A stretch of 64,000 bases of DNA from Oceaniferula marina (lineage in GTDB: Bacteria > Verrucomicrobiota > Verrucomicrobiia > Verrucomicrobiales > Akkermansiaceae), in NCBI RefSeq assembly GCF_013391475.1, contig NZ_JACBAZ010000003.1:1-64000 (forward strand), read 5' to 3'. The notes beneath the pieces were generated by a model, which was not told where the DNA came from, searched no databases, and saw only the letters and a list, made by a program, of their open reading frames with translations. Below are positions 1 through 9,768 of this stretch, one piece after another; within the stretch, counting starts at the first letter, position 1, and every line of letters begins with the position of its first letter. The position numbers were made by a program, and so were the translations under genes.

Positions 1-189
1 ACGAGCTTTATTCCAGCTAAGACCATCAGCAAGCGTACTTTGGATGTTTTTGAAAAAGGTCACCCCTATTTTGCGGCACCTCTTTCTGTGTCAATACCTT
101 ATATTAAAAAACTAACATTATTTTTTGTCGTGTGCTGTGAACCGAGACCCAAGGCATTGATCTAGTAAAATGCCCACTGACAACATCGA

Positions 190-532
190 CTACGCTGCAT
201 CAAACTGCACGGAACCGCGCTCAGTATTGCGTGCCGGCGACAGCCTTGCCTTCCACGTAGCAGAGACGAACAACGCCCATAAACAGCCCATAAACGCCTT
301 CTGAGACGCCATGTATACGCCCGGTACCAGCCGATCAATTTTCGAGCCCGCGCACCTTAGCGACGCCCTGCAAGCCAAATACAGACACACCCGCTTCCAA
401 CTCACCATCCGCACACTCAAAATAATAATCACTTTCACCGGGTAAAAATCCTGCACTTCACACTTCAGAGCCCGGGACAACACCAGCAGTTCGGCGTCGT
501 TAACCCTGCGCAATTGGGCCAATATTTGCCCT
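190..532 (-). pseudogene. Degenerate remnant of an XRE-type HTH regulator
   Basis: The first residues of the open frame, read from a TTG at about 522, resemble the last two helices of an XRE/Cro-type DNA-binding domain (RRVNDAELLVLSRALKCEV, then QDFYP). The recognition helix and everything before it are missing: in that frame a TGA lies just upstream, inside the end of the neighbouring channel gene. The tail after the HTH-like part is rich in Cys, Arg and Trp and looks like no domain I know. I read it as a truncated leftover regulator rather than a working gene. It could also be a chance open frame. The region 1-189 holds nothing I can assign. Confidence 0.3.
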
Positions 533-847
533 CTATCGTGTTGAATTCAGAGCCGCATCAACAGAATACAGACCTACTGCCACAATGATGCCTGTGAGCA
601 CTATTCCAACTAATGCAATCACTATGGCCGCCATTTTTGAAATAGACTGATCAGGCTTCAGATCACCATAACCAACCGTTGTAGCAGTAATAAACGCAAA
701 ATAGATAGCATCTGATGTTCTCCATTTCTCGATGCGTCCAACAAATAATCCCAGCAAAATAATGATCATCAATAAAAACAGCAATACAGGGCTCAACACA
801 ATCAAGGCAACCCCGAACAAATGAATAAAGTAAAATGTAACCTCCAT
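533..847 (-). CDS. Small two-TM potassium channel (Ion_trans_2)
   Basis: A 104-residue membrane protein with a hydrophobic segment at about residues 5-37, a pore loop carrying the K+ selectivity filter TTVGYGD at 56-62, and a second membrane helix at about 72-95. This is the minimal two-TM pore-domain layout of bacterial KcsA-like channels, expected to form a tetramer in the inner membrane and conduct K+. There is no RCK or ligand-binding domain. It stands apart from the sugar genes and has no copy of the shared operator, so it probably belongs to the neighbouring chromosome and not to the catabolic locus. No Shine-Dalgarno precedes the ATG. The pore call is firm; the physiological role is unknown. 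Confidence 0.85.
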   Translation of the reverse strand: MEVTFYFIHLFGVALIVLSPVLLFLLMIIILLGLFVGRIEKWRTSDAIYFAFITATTVGYGDLKPDQSISKMAAIVIALVGIVLTGIIVAVGLYSVDAALNSTR

Positions 848-1052
848 ACGTAAACTCTATAAATTAAAATTTTAAGAATTAGAAAATGCCAAGAAATCCA
901 ATTAGAGCAACAGGTTTCTCCTAATCGACTATTACAAACACCTCAAGGTTCCCTAAAGAATCATTTAATTAACAGTATAACAATTCTACGAATAGCAAGC
1001 AGCTAGGTCACGAACCTCGTTGAGATGATGCTATGCGATGGCGGTCCTTTAC

Positions 1053-2033
1053 TTATTTAAGCTCTTGCAGCCTTTTCAGCTCCTTTTCAGTTATTTGAAT
1101 CATAGAGCAGTGTTTGGCTCCTTTAGGCACGTCAATTTCTATTTCCTTAAAGGTCTTAAAATCCGACGTTTCCCATGCCTGCAGGTCAAGTATTTTGTGT
1201 TTGTTCGGGTCTGCGTAGAAATACCACTTGTCACCCTCAATGAGTTTGATCCCTGCCACAGCCTCTGTGGGATGTTGCTGATTGGGGAATACATCCTTTC
1301 CTTCTCCAGCATGATCAAAGCGTTCTACGGCCGGGTTCAGGCTCTTCGATGTTACCATAAGATTGCCTTGAGGATTGGGAATTCGCCATTGCCCCACTTG
1401 ATGGAACCCATAATATAAGCCTTTGTATTTTTCAATGGTCAGGTCAATGCAGTGTTTGCCATGATCGTAGTAGATTTGGGAGTCCTCCGGATTGATGTTT
1501 TTGAAGTCCTTGGTCTTGGTATAGTGCATCACCATACGCTTTTCTGTCGGATGGTTGGATGACCAATGGACATAAAAAAGCTGCTCTTCCCCACACCAAA
1601 CAAACTCCGGAGCCCAGCATTTTTGTCCTCGTTTTTTAGGCATCACTTGTATAACCCCACCTGTCCAGTTAATCAGGTCCGAGGATGTCCAATGCGCTAG
1701 AGTTACACCGCTCATGCCTGTGGTATGAACCATATGATAGAGTCCCTTGACTTTTCTAATGTAAGGGTCTCTTACAAATTGATGTTTCCAATGCGGCATA
1801 TCGGCATCAAGCGAGGTCCAGTTCTTGGCATCCCGGCTCGTTGCCCACAACAGTCGTTGCCCTTTATTGACAAAATAAGCCATCAGGTAAGCTGTTTTCG
1901 GCGCTGCTTTGTCAGCATTTGTTTCACAGGCAGTTTTAGATGCTACCACAGCTTGAGGCTGGGCTGTTACCGTTACAGCCAAGAAAGCCGTTAGTAAGAG
2001 AGTTGGAATCAATTTATTGTTCATGAGTGACAT
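1053..2033 (-). CDS. Secreted GH43-like five-bladed propeller glycosidase
   Basis: 326 residues with an N-terminal signal peptide (hydrophobic core about 8-24, TAQ cleavage region). The rest looks like a GH43/GH62-type five-bladed propeller: RDPYI with the candidate base Asp at 89, a CWAPEF blade motif at 139-144, CIDLTI with Asp197, and an HPTEAV segment that may supply the acid. GH43 enzymes remove arabinofuranosyl or xylosyl residues. It is the last gene of a leftward set that includes a sulfatase and an acetylesterase, 69 bp after the esterase gene. It is divergent from the other GH43 proteins of the window, so substrate is uncertain. The start gives MSLMNNK; an ATG at the fourth codon would serve equally well. 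Confidence 0.7.
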   Translation of the reverse strand: MSLMNNKLIPTLLLTAFLAVTVTAQPQAVVASKTACETNADKAAPKTAYLMAYFVNKGQRLLWATSRDAKNWTSLDADMPHWKHQFVRDPYIRKVKGLYHMVHTTGMSGVTLAHWTSSDLINWTGGVIQVMPKKRGQKCWAPEFVWCGEEQLFYVHWSSNHPTEKRMVMHYTKTKDFKNINPEDSQIYYDHGKHCIDLTIEKYKGLYYGFHQVGQWRIPNPQGNLMVTSKSLNPAVERFDHAGEGKDVFPNQQHPTEAVAGIKLIEGDKWYFYADPNKHKILDLQAWETSDFKTFKEIEIDVPKGAKHCSMIQITEKELKRLQELK

Positions 2034-2102
2034 GGGCTCAATGATGAGGATGAATACTTCGTTTAATTCGAGTGGCTTTGTAAAAAACCGGCAAGGCTGT
2101 GC

Positions 2103-3533
2103 TTAATCAACGGCTTTCTTAAAGGACCCAGCGGGCAAATTGTTCGAATTGTATAGGTTAACCGTCGGGGTATCGCTCCAAGCGTATCGAACAAATTTGA
2201 TTTTTTCGACCGAGCTCGATTGCACGAGGATATTGTCAACTCCAATGATCGAAGCTGTCGCTGGAGAATAAACTTCATCTTCACCAGCCACCTCAAAGAT
2301 GTTTAGAGTGTTGGTCTTAAGCTTGAGGCCTTTACCAGCGTTGCTGAAATGAAGCTCGATGGCCTTACCTTTACGCATGATTTTTTTGACCTTAGGAGCA
2401 TCGGCAATGAGATCTTCTTTGAAACTATATTTCCGCGCAAGCAGTGCCAGTCGATGTGCCACTTGAGGTTTATTCTGTGGGTGCACATTGCTAAACTCGC
2501 CGAGATCATTGATGACCGCCATATGAGCATCTGGTATCAATTCACTTGCCTGTTCTTGAGCCTGCCATAGTTCAGGCAATGCGGTTCGCTCATGTTTACG
2601 GTATTTGAATGGTGCTATTTGAACAAAATAGAACGGCAATTTCTCTCCCCAATTCTTTCGCCAGTGTTTTACCATCGCCTGCATTTTTGAAGTGTAGTGG
2701 TGACCATCGCCAATATTGTTCTCCCCCTGATACCAGACGAATCCTGATAAAGACATACCAGCCAATGGGTGAATCATGGCATTATATAGGACTGATCGAT
2801 TATTCTTATGGAGTCTTCGACTGTTGCCTGGAATTGGCACATCAAGTTCTTCGAGGCCTGATTCCGGCGTCCAAGGTTCGATACGCGTGCCTCCCAGTGC
2901 GGCCACTATGATACCTACTGGGCATTGAAGTTCAGCCTGCATTTCAATCGCAAAGCAATACGCAACGGCACTGATATATCGCTTCGGCAGGACACCACAC
3001 TGTAGCCCCTCAGGACTTGCAGCACGCCATGTGTTGAATTTGAACACATCCTTCTGAGGACTGTCGCTCATTCCGACAATCACCGATGATAACCGAATCT
3101 GGTCGTTGGTAGATTTTGCCATAATCTCAGCGCAGTCCTTGTTATTGTTGATTGGCATCTCCATGTTGGATTGTCCTGCACAGAGCCAGACTTCACCAAT
3201 AAGCACGTTTTTTAAGGTGATCGTATTGCTCCCTTTAACAACAAGATTCCGACCAACGGCCTGCGCCTCTTGGGAGGGTAAAACAATCCTCCACGCTCCT
3301 TCTGAGTCAGCCTTTGTTTGTGCTTTCAACTTACCCAATTGAACACTAACACTTTCACCTACATCTGCTGAGCCCCAGATGTTGATTGGCTTATTACGTT
3401 GCAGGACCATGTGGTCTGCAAAAAACTTAGGCAGCGTAATTTCAGCACTGAGTGAACCTCCAAGCAGTGAGAGCAGGATAAAATAATAAATTTTTATTTT
3501 CATTGATTGATGAACTTTGAGCAATGGATTCAT
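2103..3533 (-). CDS. Secreted sialate O-acetylesterase family (SASA) carbohydrate esterase
   Basis: 476 residues with a signal peptide whose core lies at about 14-29; the second Met (residue 11) may be the true start, but the first ATG overlaps the sulfatase stop as ATGA, typical of translational coupling. The SASA/SGNH-like fold shows FFADHMVLQR at 37-46, the nucleophile block GQSNMEM with Ser122, a Gly-rich ALGGTRIEPW oxyanion region, FVWYQGENN, and a late DLGEFSNVHP block carrying the candidate catalytic Asp/His. The family removes O-acetyl groups from sugars; in polysaccharide loci the target is usually an acetylated plant or algal glycan rather than sialic acid. The sulfatase neighbour suggests a substrate that is both sulfated and acetylated. 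Confidence 0.85.
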   Translation of the reverse strand: MNPLLKVHQSMKIKIYYFILLSLLGGSLSAEITLPKFFADHMVLQRNKPINIWGSADVGESVSVQLGKLKAQTKADSEGAWRIVLPSQEAQAVGRNLVVKGSNTITLKNVLIGEVWLCAGQSNMEMPINNNKDCAEIMAKSTNDQIRLSSVIVGMSDSPQKDVFKFNTWRAASPEGLQCGVLPKRYISAVAYCFAIEMQAELQCPVGIIVAALGGTRIEPWTPESGLEELDVPIPGNSRRLHKNNRSVLYNAMIHPLAGMSLSGFVWYQGENNIGDGHHYTSKMQAMVKHWRKNWGEKLPFYFVQIAPFKYRKHERTALPELWQAQEQASELIPDAHMAVINDLGEFSNVHPQNKPQVAHRLALLARKYSFKEDLIADAPKVKKIMRKGKAIELHFSNAGKGLKLKTNTLNIFEVAGEDEVYSPATASIIGVDNILVQSSSVEKIKFVRYAWSDTPTVNLYNSNNLPAGSFKKAVD

Positions 3534-4912
3534 TTTAGAAATTTAGATTTATCATCAGGAATTGAGAACATTGTCTTTTTAAGTTCTTCTACTACTTCAG
3601 GAAATTGTGAGATGATATTTTGGGATTCTCCCGGGTCTTTTTCGAGGTCGAAGAGTTGATATTCATTTCCTCGTTTAAAACGTATGAGTTTCAAATCCCC
3701 CTTTAAAAGAGCCTGAGTTTTACGCTCAGGAAAATCCCAATATAAAGTTCTAGAGGAGTCGTTTAATTTCTCACCCAACAGAGCGGGGAGCATGGACTGA
3801 CCATCAGTTTCAGGGCAATCAACACGGGCAATCTCAGCGACAGTCGGAAGTAAATCTTGAAAAGCGACAATGCTATTGTTTACCGTTCCTGATGGTATTT
3901 TACCAGGCCAGTAAGCGATCATAGGGACGCGGACGCCCCCTTCGAACAAATCCCTTTTATAGCCTCGTTTGTCTCCATTCGAGTTGAAGAACTTCACATC
4001 ATGTCCCCCCTCATGGTGAGGCCCATTGTCAGAGGAAAAGATAATGAGCGTGTTTGTGTCTATGCCATACTTCGTTAGCGCCTCTCTGATTCTTTTAATG
4101 TCGTTATCCAGATCTAGCATCATTTTAGCAAAACCTTTTTCCTGTATTGGCCACGTCTCGTTTTCGTATGGTCCATAGTTTGGAACTTCCATTCCTCGAC
4201 CATGCCGCTCGCCTTCATTATTGGCATGAGGTGTATTGGGTGTGTAGAGCAGAAAGAATGGCTTCTTGTGATGAGTATCGATGAATTTAAACATCTTTTC
4301 ACGGATCAAATCAGGAGCATATTGCTTGGCGGCTTTAGCGACACCGCTGCCTCGGTGTTCCTCGGGCAACTTTTGATAACGATCCAATAACACGTTATCG
4401 AGCGCAACTTCTTTACCATTATGAATGAGAAATTCAGGATAAAAATTGTGTGCATGGAACATATTTACATAGCCAAAAAACTCATCGAATCCATGTTTGT
4501 TTGGATTCGTTGGTTCAGGTGGGTGACCCACTCCCCATTTGCCAAAGTTACCAGTGACGTAACCCGCTTTTTTAAAGAGATCGGCAATGGTTACATCTGA
4601 CTCCTTGAGTAGGACATGGTTATTGCCACGAATCGTAGAGTGGCCAGTGTGTTTTCCTGTCAGCAAAGTACAGCGTGAAGGAGCACAGACGGTTGAACCG
4701 CTGTAATTACGCGTGAAGCGCATTCCTGAGGCAGCTAGCCCATCCAGATTGGGAGTAGTAAGTATTTTCTGACCATAACATCCTAAGTCGCCGTAGCCAA
4801 GGTCATCAGCGAGAATGTAGATCACATTAGGCTTGGTTGTTTGTTCTTCTGCGACGAGGTTCACAGCCCCAATGGTAAGGGCGGCAAATATGATTTGGCT
4901 AAATTTCATCAA
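3530..4912 (-). CDS. Secreted type I sulfatase (formylglycine-dependent)
   Basis: 460 residues with a signal peptide ending near LVAEE. It has the type I sulfatase hallmarks: NVIYILADDLGYGD at 29-42 with the metal-binding Asp pair, the maturation motif CAPSR at 76-80 (Cys76 to be converted to formylglycine) followed by TLLTGKHTG, and FSSDNGPHHEGG later for metal and sulfate binding. It hydrolyses sulfate esters, probably on the exported polysaccharide target of this locus. The formylglycine-generating enzyme is not encoded in the window. The stop overlaps the esterase start. It is 108 bp downstream of the ThuA fusion gene without an obvious terminator, so co-transcription is plausible. Confidence 0.92.
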   Translation of the reverse strand: MMKFSQIIFAALTIGAVNLVAEEQTTKPNVIYILADDLGYGDLGCYGQKILTTPNLDGLAASGMRFTRNYSGSTVCAPSRCTLLTGKHTGHSTIRGNNHVLLKESDVTIADLFKKAGYVTGNFGKWGVGHPPEPTNPNKHGFDEFFGYVNMFHAHNFYPEFLIHNGKEVALDNVLLDRYQKLPEEHRGSGVAKAAKQYAPDLIREKMFKFIDTHHKKPFFLLYTPNTPHANNEGERHGRGMEVPNYGPYENETWPIQEKGFAKMMLDLDNDIKRIREALTKYGIDTNTLIIFSSDNGPHHEGGHDVKFFNSNGDKRGYKRDLFEGGVRVPMIAYWPGKIPSGTVNNSIVAFQDLLPTVAEIARVDCPETDGQSMLPALLGEKLNDSSRTLYWDFPERKTQALLKGDLKLIRFKRGNEYQLFDLEKDPGESQNIISQFPEVVEELKKTMFSIPDDKSKFLK

Positions 4913-5020
4913 GAGGTTGTTGATGTAAAATGTTAAAAACCAACTCTATTTGAGACTCACGCAAGAATATGAAACAAATAGATTAGTTTCACCATAATAA
5001 TGATCTATGATAGGTGCCAT

Positions 5021-8000
5021 TTAGTTTTTCTTGAGGTATTCAAGAAGATCTGTGACATCTTGAGCCTGAAGGCCCAAGTTTTTAACTGAAGGCATGATTG
5101 AGTTTTTCATGTTCTCGCGCTTCTTGATGTCTTTCACTGCAATGGCATGGTCGTTACCACCTAGATCCTTGATTAATAAAGGGTCGGCATCGACCACCAG
5201 AAAACCAGACAATGTTGTGCCATCTTTCTTTTCTACCGTGACCGTTTCAAAGCCAAATGAAATCGCAGAGGATGGATTGATCATTGAGTCCAGTAAGGCG
5301 GAGCCGTCAAATTTCTTACCGATCCCGGTTAAGTTTGGCCCTAGATCTGTTCCTTTGTCTCCAAGCTGGTGGCAACTAGAACAAATGGCTCTACCATGAA
5401 ACAGTTTCTCTCCATTAGCAACGTTGCCTTTCAGCTTAAGCAGTTTGTCGATAGATGGCAGAGTTCCGTTGTCTGCGCTCAAGTGCTTAGATAGGTCAAA
5501 GGCCTCTTTAGGCACCTCATTGCTCTTTAGTTTCGCCATTAGGTTATATGACTTCCAGCTTGAATAACTCTTGTTCTTAACCCACCAACTTGCATCTCTT
5601 TTGGTATCTTCGGGACCGACGAGTGCCATTTCAAGCATTGCTAGTGCAGCGGCCTTGGAGTCAGCAAACGCCATGGCTGTCAGCATCCGCTTGCGAGCCG
5701 TTAAACTTAATTGTGTCGACATCGCGCGCTTGCGAAAATCGGCCACTGCAGCAGGCTGGTGGAGTCTCCATGCGATACCTTCAAAGCGATCGTCCCACTC
5801 TAGAGCTGGAGCTCCAATTTTTGAACGCAACAGAGCATACATTTGTTGTTCCTTCTTGGCGCAACCTGTTCCAAATGCTTCCAAATACCAGCGGTCTTCA
5901 CCGTCATATTGTTCTGCAATTCGAGTTAAAATTGCCTTACTCTTTTGGAAGCTCTCGTTACGCATCGCCAGTGCGACTTCACGTCGAACCGCGGGAGATT
6001 TATCATCCACAAGTTTTTCACAAAGCTCGTAAAACTTATATCGCTCTCTACGAAGTGCGCGGAAAGCGACAATACGGGTTTGGACATCAGAGCTATCGAG
6101 TAGGGCTTCGACTGCTTTTTTTCCGTCATCGTTAATTTGGCTTAAAAGCCAAGTAGCCCTTGCTCTGAAATAATGATTATCTGCGGTCAGCATCTTCTTG
6201 AGAGCTGGTACAGCCTTGGCTCCAGCATCTTTCAGAGCAATGAACCCTAGCGCCCTGACGTTCACGGCTGGACTCTTGAGCGCTTGGACCATCCCCTCTA
6301 TCGATTTTAAATCGAATTCAGGATTATGTGGCTTGAATCCCTTGGGTGCAATTCGGTAAATCGTGCCACTACCAGTTGCATCAGCCATCTTGTGCCCCCC
6401 CACTGCTGGGTCAAACCAATCAGCCACATAAATCGCGCCATCAGCTCCGACGGCGACATCGGATGGACGGAACCAAAGTGATTTGGAACTTTTTTTATGG
6501 CTGTTAAAGAAGCTGAAATTCTCCAGTGTAAACCCTGCCCCTCTAGGAGCTGGGTAATAGCCGAGGATCTCTCTATTTGCCGATTCGGCACTCAAAATCA
6601 GACCTTCGTATGCCGGGCCTAGGGCTCCATTTTCGTAAAAAGCGATTCCTGTAGGTGCTCCTCCACCATAGACATCTCCGGCCGGGAGAGTCCCTGGGTC
6701 TTCTTGCCTCCATTCAGCAATTTGGGTACTCTGTCCAGGACGGCGGTCAGCCTTCCAACTACGGGTGCCATCTGCGGAAGAGAAGCCTGCATTACCGTAT
6801 TCCATTAGCCAAGTCGTACGGCATGCTGGTGGGTCATCATTGTCATTTTGAAACACATCACCATAGGAGCTGACTGTCTGCTCATAGCTATTCCGGAAGT
6901 TATGTCCTATCACAGTAAGACCTGTCCCATCAGGCTTTGCGCGACAAGCGAAACCACCAACATACATAAAACCATCATCAGAGATTTCTCCAGTTTTGTT
7001 CTTCACGCCGCCTGTGTAGGAGGACCCAACACGGATCACTTTACCACTCTTATCCTTCACCTCTGAGTATCCAGCATTCCCTTGATTGAAGTAATACTCC
7101 CCATCTGGTCCAAACGTAACTGAGTGGAGGCTGTGATCGTGATCCTTACCGCTAAAGCCGGTCAGAAAACTCTTTCGCTTATCGATGGCAGGATCGAATC
7201 TCGCATTACCATCCACATCCGTGTACATGATCAATGACGGTGGCTGTGAAACAATCACCCGGTTCCCTATGACTGCGACTCCAAGAGGAGCTACAAGTGC
7301 CTTATCTTGAACAAAACAATGGCTCTTGTCAGCCTTGCCATCGTTATCAGTGTCTGTGAGCACCATAATACGGTCCCCTTCTGGATGCTTTACATCCATT
7401 TTTTTGTTTTTAAAAACTCGATATTGAACACCTTCTGCCACCCAGATTCTACCCTTGGCATCGACATCCATATTGGTTGGGTTATAGAACATGGGAGATT
7501 GGGCCCAGACTGTAACTTCCAGATCACCTTCAACGTTAAAACTTTCAGGCGGCAAACTTAAGATTTTTTTCGGTGTTTTATCATCGACTTCAAAGACAAC
7601 TGAACCTTTTCCTCCTGATGTTGGTGATAGTGCCCCGGTAGCTTTGAATGTGTGGTAGCCCTTAGGTATCTCATAAACAATCGTTGAATGGGCATGAGTC
7701 CCAATCGAGTTTCTAATCTTGCGACCACTTAACTCGATATCTGTATTTCCTGAGCTCTTAGCAACTCTAACTTGGCCATATCCGGCGTCAGCTGAAAGCC
7801 ACCTTAATTTCGTAAGGGCTAACTCTCCTTTCGGTCCAATGAGTCTGGGGTTGATCCAATTAGCATGGTCATAATTGAGACCTCCCGTTGCCTCATCAAC
7901 AATCAGAACTAGGTTTTTCTTACCCTTGATATCAACCGTGATATCAACCGTCTCATCTTTGGTGAGCGTCTTACTCCGAAACAGAGCATTACTGCTATTT

Positions 8001-8905
8001 ATTTTTTTGTTCTGATTGCTCTGTTTCCGCTGTTTGCGTTCGAGTTTAGTGTTGAAGTGCATCTCTTCCTTGGTGGGTGTCTTTGTCACAACTCCATCCT
8101 TAGGCACTTTGATTTTAGCCAACCAAACGATTGCATTGAGAATCAATTTACGGAACTCATCATTCTGCCAGTTTGCATGATAATGGCCACCGGTAAAACC
8201 GAAACCTCGACCACCGTCAGGACGTTCAACACACCAAAGAAGTGTTTCTTTTTGGCCTGCGGCATCGACAATATGCTTCATAGCACCACGAGGTGAACTT
8301 GTCTTACCAGAGCGCGCAGCTTCGTCAGGAATTCCTTGAAGTACGGCCGTATGCTTCAGAGTGTCAGACCATCGCATATTATAATACCACTCATCTTTCA
8401 GCTTGAAGCCTTTGCAGCCTGAACAAATTTCATGTTCTTTATTCAATAGCGCATCACATACCCAATGAGGATTGGTTGAAAAGCGTGTCTCATAATGCCC
8501 CCCAATCCATTTCTTAAACATATCCCCCTTTTCACCAGGGGCGACGTCACAGGCGAAGTGCATCACTGCAAGCCCCATGCCACGAGAAACAAGCTCATCC
8601 ATCTTCTGAAATCTGTTATTCAGAGGGTGACGTTTCAGCCCGTCAGAATAGATGACTGTGGCGGCTGCATTTTTAAAAATATTTTCGTTTTTAGGCCAAT
8701 CATTCTCAACAAGAATAATATCGAGTTGATCCCCCATGGCTTCCTCCAGTTTATTCTTGAGTAGAGTAAACCCCGCTAGAAACTCATGCGCCCCGTGGGC
8801 ATGACTGTCTGCACCAGCGATAAATATGATCTTTTTTTTCTCCGCGGCAGAAAGATGCCAGGCTGAAAGGCAAAAGAGTATTAGCAATAAGGAGTGTATT
8901 TTCAT
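5021..8905 (-). CDS. ThuA / NPCBM / membrane-bound dehydrogenase propeller / HEAT / cytochrome c fusion
   Basis: A 1294-residue exported protein. Order: signal peptide (1-21); ThuA domain (about 22-265); NPCBM-type galactose-binding module (about 305-445, with NYDHANWINP and the IGTHAHS block); PVC-type putative membrane-bound dehydrogenase propeller resembling glucose/sorbosone dehydrogenases (about 450-865, with TDTDNDGKAD and VADWFDP); HEAT repeats (about 870-1010); and a C-terminal cytochrome c domain with one haem motif CSSCH at 1175-1179 and a distal Met in SIMPSV. The class is common in Verrucomicrobiota and Planctomycetota and is thought to oxidise sugars in the periplasm, passing electrons to the haem; the substrate is unknown. 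Its ATG overlaps the stop of the epimerase gene, so the two are coupled. Confidence 0.85.
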   Translation of the reverse strand: MKIHSLLLILFCLSAWHLSAAEKKKIIFIAGADSHAHGAHEFLAGFTLLKNKLEEAMGDQLDIILVENDWPKNENIFKNAAATVIYSDGLKRHPLNNRFQKMDELVSRGMGLAVMHFACDVAPGEKGDMFKKWIGGHYETRFSTNPHWVCDALLNKEHEICSGCKGFKLKDEWYYNMRWSDTLKHTAVLQGIPDEAARSGKTSSPRGAMKHIVDAAGQKETLLWCVERPDGGRGFGFTGGHYHANWQNDEFRKLILNAIVWLAKIKVPKDGVVTKTPTKEEMHFNTKLERKQRKQSNQNKKINSSNALFRSKTLTKDETVDITVDIKGKKNLVLIVDEATGGLNYDHANWINPRLIGPKGELALTKLRWLSADAGYGQVRVAKSSGNTDIELSGRKIRNSIGTHAHSTIVYEIPKGYHTFKATGALSPTSGGKGSVVFEVDDKTPKKILSLPPESFNVEGDLEVTVWAQSPMFYNPTNMDVDAKGRIWVAEGVQYRVFKNKKMDVKHPEGDRIMVLTDTDNDGKADKSHCFVQDKALVAPLGVAVIGNRVIVSQPPSLIMYTDVDGNARFDPAIDKRKSFLTGFSGKDHDHSLHSVTFGPDGEYYFNQGNAGYSEVKDKSGKVIRVGSSYTGGVKNKTGEISDDGFMYVGGFACRAKPDGTGLTVIGHNFRNSYEQTVSSYGDVFQNDNDDPPACRTTWLMEYGNAGFSSADGTRSWKADRRPGQSTQIAEWRQEDPGTLPAGDVYGGGAPTGIAFYENGALGPAYEGLILSAESANREILGYYPAPRGAGFTLENFSFFNSHKKSSKSLWFRPSDVAVGADGAIYVADWFDPAVGGHKMADATGSGTIYRIAPKGFKPHNPEFDLKSIEGMVQALKSPAVNVRALGFIALKDAGAKAVPALKKMLTADNHYFRARATWLLSQINDDGKKAVEALLDSSDVQTRIVAFRALRRERYKFYELCEKLVDDKSPAVRREVALAMRNESFQKSKAILTRIAEQYDGEDRWYLEAFGTGCAKKEQQMYALLRSKIGAPALEWDDRFEGIAWRLHQPAAVADFRKRAMSTQLSLTARKRMLTAMAFADSKAAALAMLEMALVGPEDTKRDASWWVKNKSYSSWKSYNLMAKLKSNEVPKEAFDLSKHLSADNGTLPSIDKLLKLKGNVANGEKLFHGRAICSSCHQLGDKGTDLGPNLTGIGKKFDGSALLDSMINPSSAISFGFETVTVEKKDGTTLSGFLVVDADPLLIKDLGGNDHAIAVKDIKKRENMKNSIMPSVKNLGLQAQDVTDLLEYLKKN

Positions 8906-9744
8906 GCTGTTATTTTTTTTGCAAAGTTAATCGATTGCTCACAAAGCTGAATTTTATCGCTAAACAAGTTGCGCCATACATGGGCAACTTCTGAAAAACC
9001 TTCTACATCAGAAGCAAAGGCCTCAATCGCAATCCCCCCTTTGTAACCCAAACCTTTCAATGCCTTGGTAGTAGATGACCAATCAACTTGGCCTTCTCCT
9101 AATGTCGCGCGATTGCTCTCAGAAAAATGAATATGGTTAAACAAATGGCCATATAGCGTGAACGCCTCTTCAATCGATTTTTCCTCAATGTTTGCATGAT
9201 GAGAATCATACAGAATTCCTACATTTTCTTCATTAATAAGCTCTAGATAGGAAGCACAGTCTTCGCAGCAATTGAGTAGTTTGATTTCAAATCGATTCAA
9301 AAATTCGATACTCAAAGAAACTCCTCTTGAAGCTGCATACTGGGCCACCTTCTTTAATACCTTGGCCGAGTTCATCCGGGCTTCTTCAACCGTAGAAGGA
9401 TTATCAAAATAACCATGAGCTGCAAAAAGTGGTCCCACTAAGAGATGGGCACCTAGCTCTACGGTCATGTCGACAACCCATTTCAAGTGATCTTCTGCTG
9501 CTGCTCTGACGACCGGATCAGGGCTAGCAGGGTCTTTATCCACAGACATAGCTGTCACAGTGCTACAGCTCAGCCCTGCCTCCCTGATTTTCTGAGCCAT
9601 TACACGATAATATTCGGCATTCCCTTCGGATATTGGGACTTCCACCGAGGTATACCCTAAATTTTTTAATTGCCCGAACAGGGGAAAGTGTTCTTCTGTG
9701 ACCTGAGTCGTCCACAGGAGCATATTCATTGAGAAATCCATCAT
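8902..9744 (-). CDS. Sugar epimerase of the D-tagatose/D-psicose 3-epimerase (AP endonuclease-2 TIM barrel) family
   Basis: 280 residues, no signal peptide, so cytoplasmic. It is a TIM-barrel enzyme of the xylose-isomerase-like superfamily. Four candidate metal ligands fall where the ketose 3-epimerases have theirs: Glu147 (SIEFLNRFE), Asp180 (LYDSHHANIEE), His206 (HIHFSESNR) and Glu241 (AIEAF). Such enzymes epimerise keto-sugars at C3 using Mn or Mg. In this setting it may convert an unusual ketose produced by oxidation or isomerisation of the polymer's sugars. Co-occurrence with ThuA/dehydrogenase fusions is frequent in PVC bacteria, and here the genes overlap. Exact substrate unknown. Confidence 0.8.
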   Translation of the reverse strand: MMDFSMNMLLWTTQVTEEHFPLFGQLKNLGYTSVEVPISEGNAEYYRVMAQKIREAGLSCSTVTAMSVDKDPASPDPVVRAAAEDHLKWVVDMTVELGAHLLVGPLFAAHGYFDNPSTVEEARMNSAKVLKKVAQYAASRGVSLSIEFLNRFEIKLLNCCEDCASYLELINEENVGILYDSHHANIEEKSIEEAFTLYGHLFNHIHFSESNRATLGEGQVDWSSTTKALKGLGYKGGIAIEAFASDVEGFSEVAHVWRNLFSDKIQLCEQSINFAKKITA

Positions 9745-9768
9745 ACGAAAAATTGTTTTAGATGCTAA

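Noticed and set aside
1-165. Plus-strand frame open from base 1 to a TAG at 163-165
   Set aside because: 54 codons without a recognisable domain; could be the end of a gene to the left but nothing supports it.
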